The notes beneath the pieces were generated by a model. The model searched no databases, was not told where the DNA came from, and saw only the letters and a program-made list of their open reading frames with translations. Below, in pieces: positions 14,139 through 15,903 of a stretch of DNA of 15,903 nt. A program made the position numbers and the translations under genes. Position 1 is the first letter of the stretch, and each line of letters opens with the position of its first letter. Origin of the DNA: CALMKX01 sp036274895 (lineage in GTDB: Bacteria > Acidobacteriota > Thermoanaerobaculia > Multivoradales > SZUA-115); assembly GCA_036274895.1 (NCBI GenBank), contig DASUEU010000079.1:1-15903 (forward strand). The letters are read 5' to 3'.

Positions 14139-15476
14139 CTACGCGGCGACGCCGGCCTCGGGGCCCGGCGCCGGATCGTCCACCACCCAACGCACCGAGC
14201 GCGAGCACGGACACGTGCCACCCACCCGCTTCAGGGCCGGCATGTGACGGGAGGCATCCTCGATGGTGATCTCTCCCGCCCGCACCCGGCGCAGGGCCCG
14301 GGCGTAGTCGCGGAAGTCCTTGCCCGCCACGTAGGACTCGGGCAGGCTGGCGCAGAGATGGCGCAGGTAGGCCTCGACGTCATCGAAGATCTCGCCGCGG
14401 CTCCCGACCATGCTGAAAGCGGGCATGCCGCGGCGGCGGAAGAAGCTCTTGTGCGGGGTGTAAAGCAGGTCCTCGGGACGGACACCGTGCTCACAGACCC
14501 CTTCAGTCAGGAGGCGCTCGAGCAGGGCCTCGACCTCGCTGCGTTGAAGCTCGGGCAGCCGGGCTCGCAAGTAGCGGACGTTCAAGTCGCGGATGAGCTT
14601 CTCGAGCTCGGCGTAGTAGGCGTCCTGGGCCTCGGCGTTCTTCATCGGCTTCAAGCCCATGCGCACGTTCGAGGCACCACCCCGCTCGTCACCGAACATC
14701 TCCAGGCCGCGAGGCAGCCACTTGTTGATGGTGTGCTGGAGCATCGGGATGGTCATGAAGGCTTCGCCGGCGGCGGCCTGCTGAACCCAGCGGCGCATCG
14801 GCACCACGCCGGCCGCGAGGTGGAAGGCCTCCTCGCGCAGCATCGGCGGCATGCTCTCCGCCATCGGCTTGTAGGCACTGATCTGCTGCATCTGCAGCTG
14901 GTACTTGCCGACGCGGTCGATCATGGCGCAGAAGACGATTGAGTCGACGAAGCTGTCGAAGGCGATGTTGAAGGCCCCCAGGACGTGGGAGCCGGTGGTC
15001 ATGGAGAGGATCTCCTCCACCATGTCGGCGCTCGACTGCTGGGACACCGAGCTCCAGTCGTCATCGATCAACAGGTGCAGCATCTGGTAGCCGTGGCGCA
15101 GCTCCTCGGCCATCATGCGCAGGACCATGGCCTGCTCGTCCTCGTCCTGGGCGCGCGCCAACGTCAGCTGGTGCTGCTGGATGGAGCCGAACTCGGTCGA
15201 CGCCTGGGCGCGGATGGCGCCGATGAGATGCTGCGCCGCCTCGGAGCGCATCTCGCAGGCGCGCTCGGCCTTCGGCTTTCCCTGGTCCTGACCGACCTCG
15301 ACGGTGCACGGCATGCCGAGCTCGCGGTACGCGCAGAGCTGGAACCTGGGATCGCGCGGGAAGAAACGCTGCCAGTTGTCGAGCAGGTAGTCGTAGTCCG
15401 GGAGGAAGAGCTCCTTCCAGCGCAGGACCGCGTCGTGGTACTTCTTCGGCAGCTCGGTGGTGGTGACGTTGGCCAT
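14139..15476 (-). CDS. BoxB/PaaA-type diiron oxygenase, orphan
   Basis: A 445-residue soluble protein of the phenylacetate-CoA/benzoyl-CoA oxygenase superfamily. Likely iron ligands on a ferritin-like bundle are Glu95 (STEFGSIQQH), Glu125 and His128 (EELRHGYQ), Asp174 or Asp178 (FDSFVDSI), and Glu216 and His219 (EEAFH). Length and motifs such as MVEEILSM, GKYQLQMQQ and PRGLEMFGDERGG look closest to BoxB, the benzoyl-CoA 2,3-epoxidase oxygenase, though from memory only. The C-terminus has a CPC motif (GGTCPCSRSVRWV) that could bind metal or pair as a disulfide. A reductase (BoxA or PaaE type) and a ring-opening partner are missing here. It lies between an acetyltransferase gene and proline dehydrogenase; its substrate is unknown. 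Confidence 0.85.
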   Translation of the reverse strand: MANVTTTELPKKYHDAVLRWKELFLPDYDYLLDNWQRFFPRDPRFQLCAYRELGMPCTVEVGQDQGKPKAERACEMRSEAAQHLIGAIRAQASTEFGSIQQHQLTLARAQDEDEQAMVLRMMAEELRHGYQMLHLLIDDDWSSVSQQSSADMVEEILSMTTGSHVLGAFNIAFDSFVDSIVFCAMIDRVGKYQLQMQQISAYKPMAESMPPMLREEAFHLAAGVVPMRRWVQQAAAGEAFMTIPMLQHTINKWLPRGLEMFGDERGGASNVRMGLKPMKNAEAQDAYYAELEKLIRDLNVRYLRARLPELQRSEVEALLERLLTEGVCEHGVRPEDLLYTPHKSFFRRRGMPAFSMVGSRGEIFDDVEAYLRHLCASLPESYVAGKDFRDYARALRRVRAGEITIEDASRHMPALKRVGGTCPCSRSVRWVVDDPAPGPEAGVAA

Positions 15477-15498
15477 CGTCCTCTTCGTTTCCGTTTCC

Positions 15499-15903
15499 TC
15501 AGTCGTCCAGTCGTTTCACAAACGAGCGCAGACTGTCGGCGGCGAAGCCGAGGGCGGCGAAGTAGCTCTCGACCTCCGGCATCGACGCGTCCACCATCGT
15601 CCGCACGCGCTTCACCCCCCGCTCGCGGAAGCGGGCGAGCATCGCCTCGCCGAGGGCGCGACCTACGCCGCGGCCGCCCATGTCGGGATCGACGCCGATG
15701 ACCTCGATCCACCCCGACGGCTCCTCGATGCCGAACTCGCCGGCGCGCACGTCGCCGAGCATGAAGCCGACGACGCGGCCGTCGCATTCCGCGACCACCG
15801 AGCTCTCGGGATCGCGGCGCAGGTAGTACGTGACGCGGTCCTCCCACAGGTCCGGCTGGTAGGCGCGGCGGGTGCGCTCGGCGATGCGCACGATGTCGCC
15901 GAT
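15499..15903 (-). CDS. GNAT-family N-acetyltransferase, N-terminus outside the window
   Basis: 134 residues are visible, and the frame stays open to the window edge (IGDIVRIAERTRRAY). The protein therefore probably begins upstream; a GTG at 15891 is a possible but less likely start. The acetyl-CoA-binding motif A is clear: VIGVDPDMGGRGVGRAL (69-84), with the RGVGRA pyrophosphate loop. The C-terminal YFAALGF (114-120) fits motif B. The strand VVAECDGRVVGFMLG precedes them. It transfers an acetyl group to an amine of an unknown substrate. The gene lies 22 bp upstream of the diiron oxygenase gene in the same direction, so co-transcription is likely. Confidence 0.88.
   Translation of the reverse strand: MGDIVRIAERTRRAYQPDLWEDRVTYYLRRDPESSVVAECDGRVVGFMLGDVRAGEFGIEEPSGWIEVIGVDPDMGGRGVGRALGEAMLARFRERGVKRVRTMVDASMPEVESYFAALGFAADSLRSFVKRLDD

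Noticed and set aside
13181..14221. 346-codon minus-strand frame overlapping proline dehydrogenase
   Set aside because: Different reading frame with Arg/Gly/Pro-rich shadow composition; the frame at 13222-14130 carries all PRODH motifs.
1..15903. CRISPR arrays, tRNA/rRNA genes, insertion sequences, prophage or defence-system genes
   Set aside because: No regularly spaced repeats, no cloverleaf or rRNA-like stretches, and no transposase, integrase, nuclease or phage motifs were seen on either strand.

Overview
The window is GC-rich, tightly packed bacterial chromosome: 13 protein genes or gene parts plus one gene remnant, no tRNA, rRNA, CRISPR array or transposase. It suggests a Gram-negative-type, non-photosynthetic heterotroph. 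The mix (SpoIVB-type S55 peptidase outside any sporulation context, secreted S9 peptidase, FHA-GGDEF protein, monofunctional proline dehydrogenase, secreted 'DNPLP..FF' proteins) is most reminiscent of Acidobacteriota such as Thermoanaerobaculia. That placement is an inference from gene content, not a measured one.

Left block (1-7210, all minus strand, transcribed right to left): recN, tsaC/sua5-type gene, S55 peptidase, secreted beta-propeller protein, coaD, a truncated second coaD, then the start of pta running off the window. Every junction in this seven-cistron series is a 4-nt ATGA or GTGA overlap, so it reads as one translationally coupled operon. It mixes DNA repair, tRNA t6A synthesis, CoA synthesis and acetyl-CoA/acetyl-phosphate conversion with two exported proteins of unknown role. 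The 84-bp gap 7211-7294 separates it from a plus-strand gene and must hold both divergent promoters.

Middle (7295-12373): a plus-strand exported S9 prolyl-oligopeptidase-type enzyme ends tail to tail with a minus-strand FHA-GGDEF diguanylate cyclase, the two stop codons sharing the tetranucleotide CTAG. Upstream of the cyclase lie two tandem paralogous genes for secreted proteins of unknown function. Each copy carries the same kind of leader (a small hairpin exactly 63 nt upstream of the ATG, then a conserved stretch and Shine-Dalgarno site) and the same GC-rich hairpin just past its stop codon. The whole expression unit, not only the coding region, appears to have been duplicated.

Right block (12449-15903, minus strand): an N-acetyltransferase (cut by the window edge), a BoxB/PaaA-type diiron oxygenase, a monofunctional proline dehydrogenase and a stand-alone class I glutamine amidotransferase-like protein, with gaps of 22, 8 and 44 bp. 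They look co-transcribed and point to amino-acid or aromatic-type oxidative catabolism, but the reductase and other partners expected for the diiron enzyme are not here.

Best candidates for something new: the duplicated leader/hairpin units with their secreted proteins, the in-frame coaD remnant coupled between coaD and pta, and the orphan diiron oxygenase next to proline dehydrogenase.
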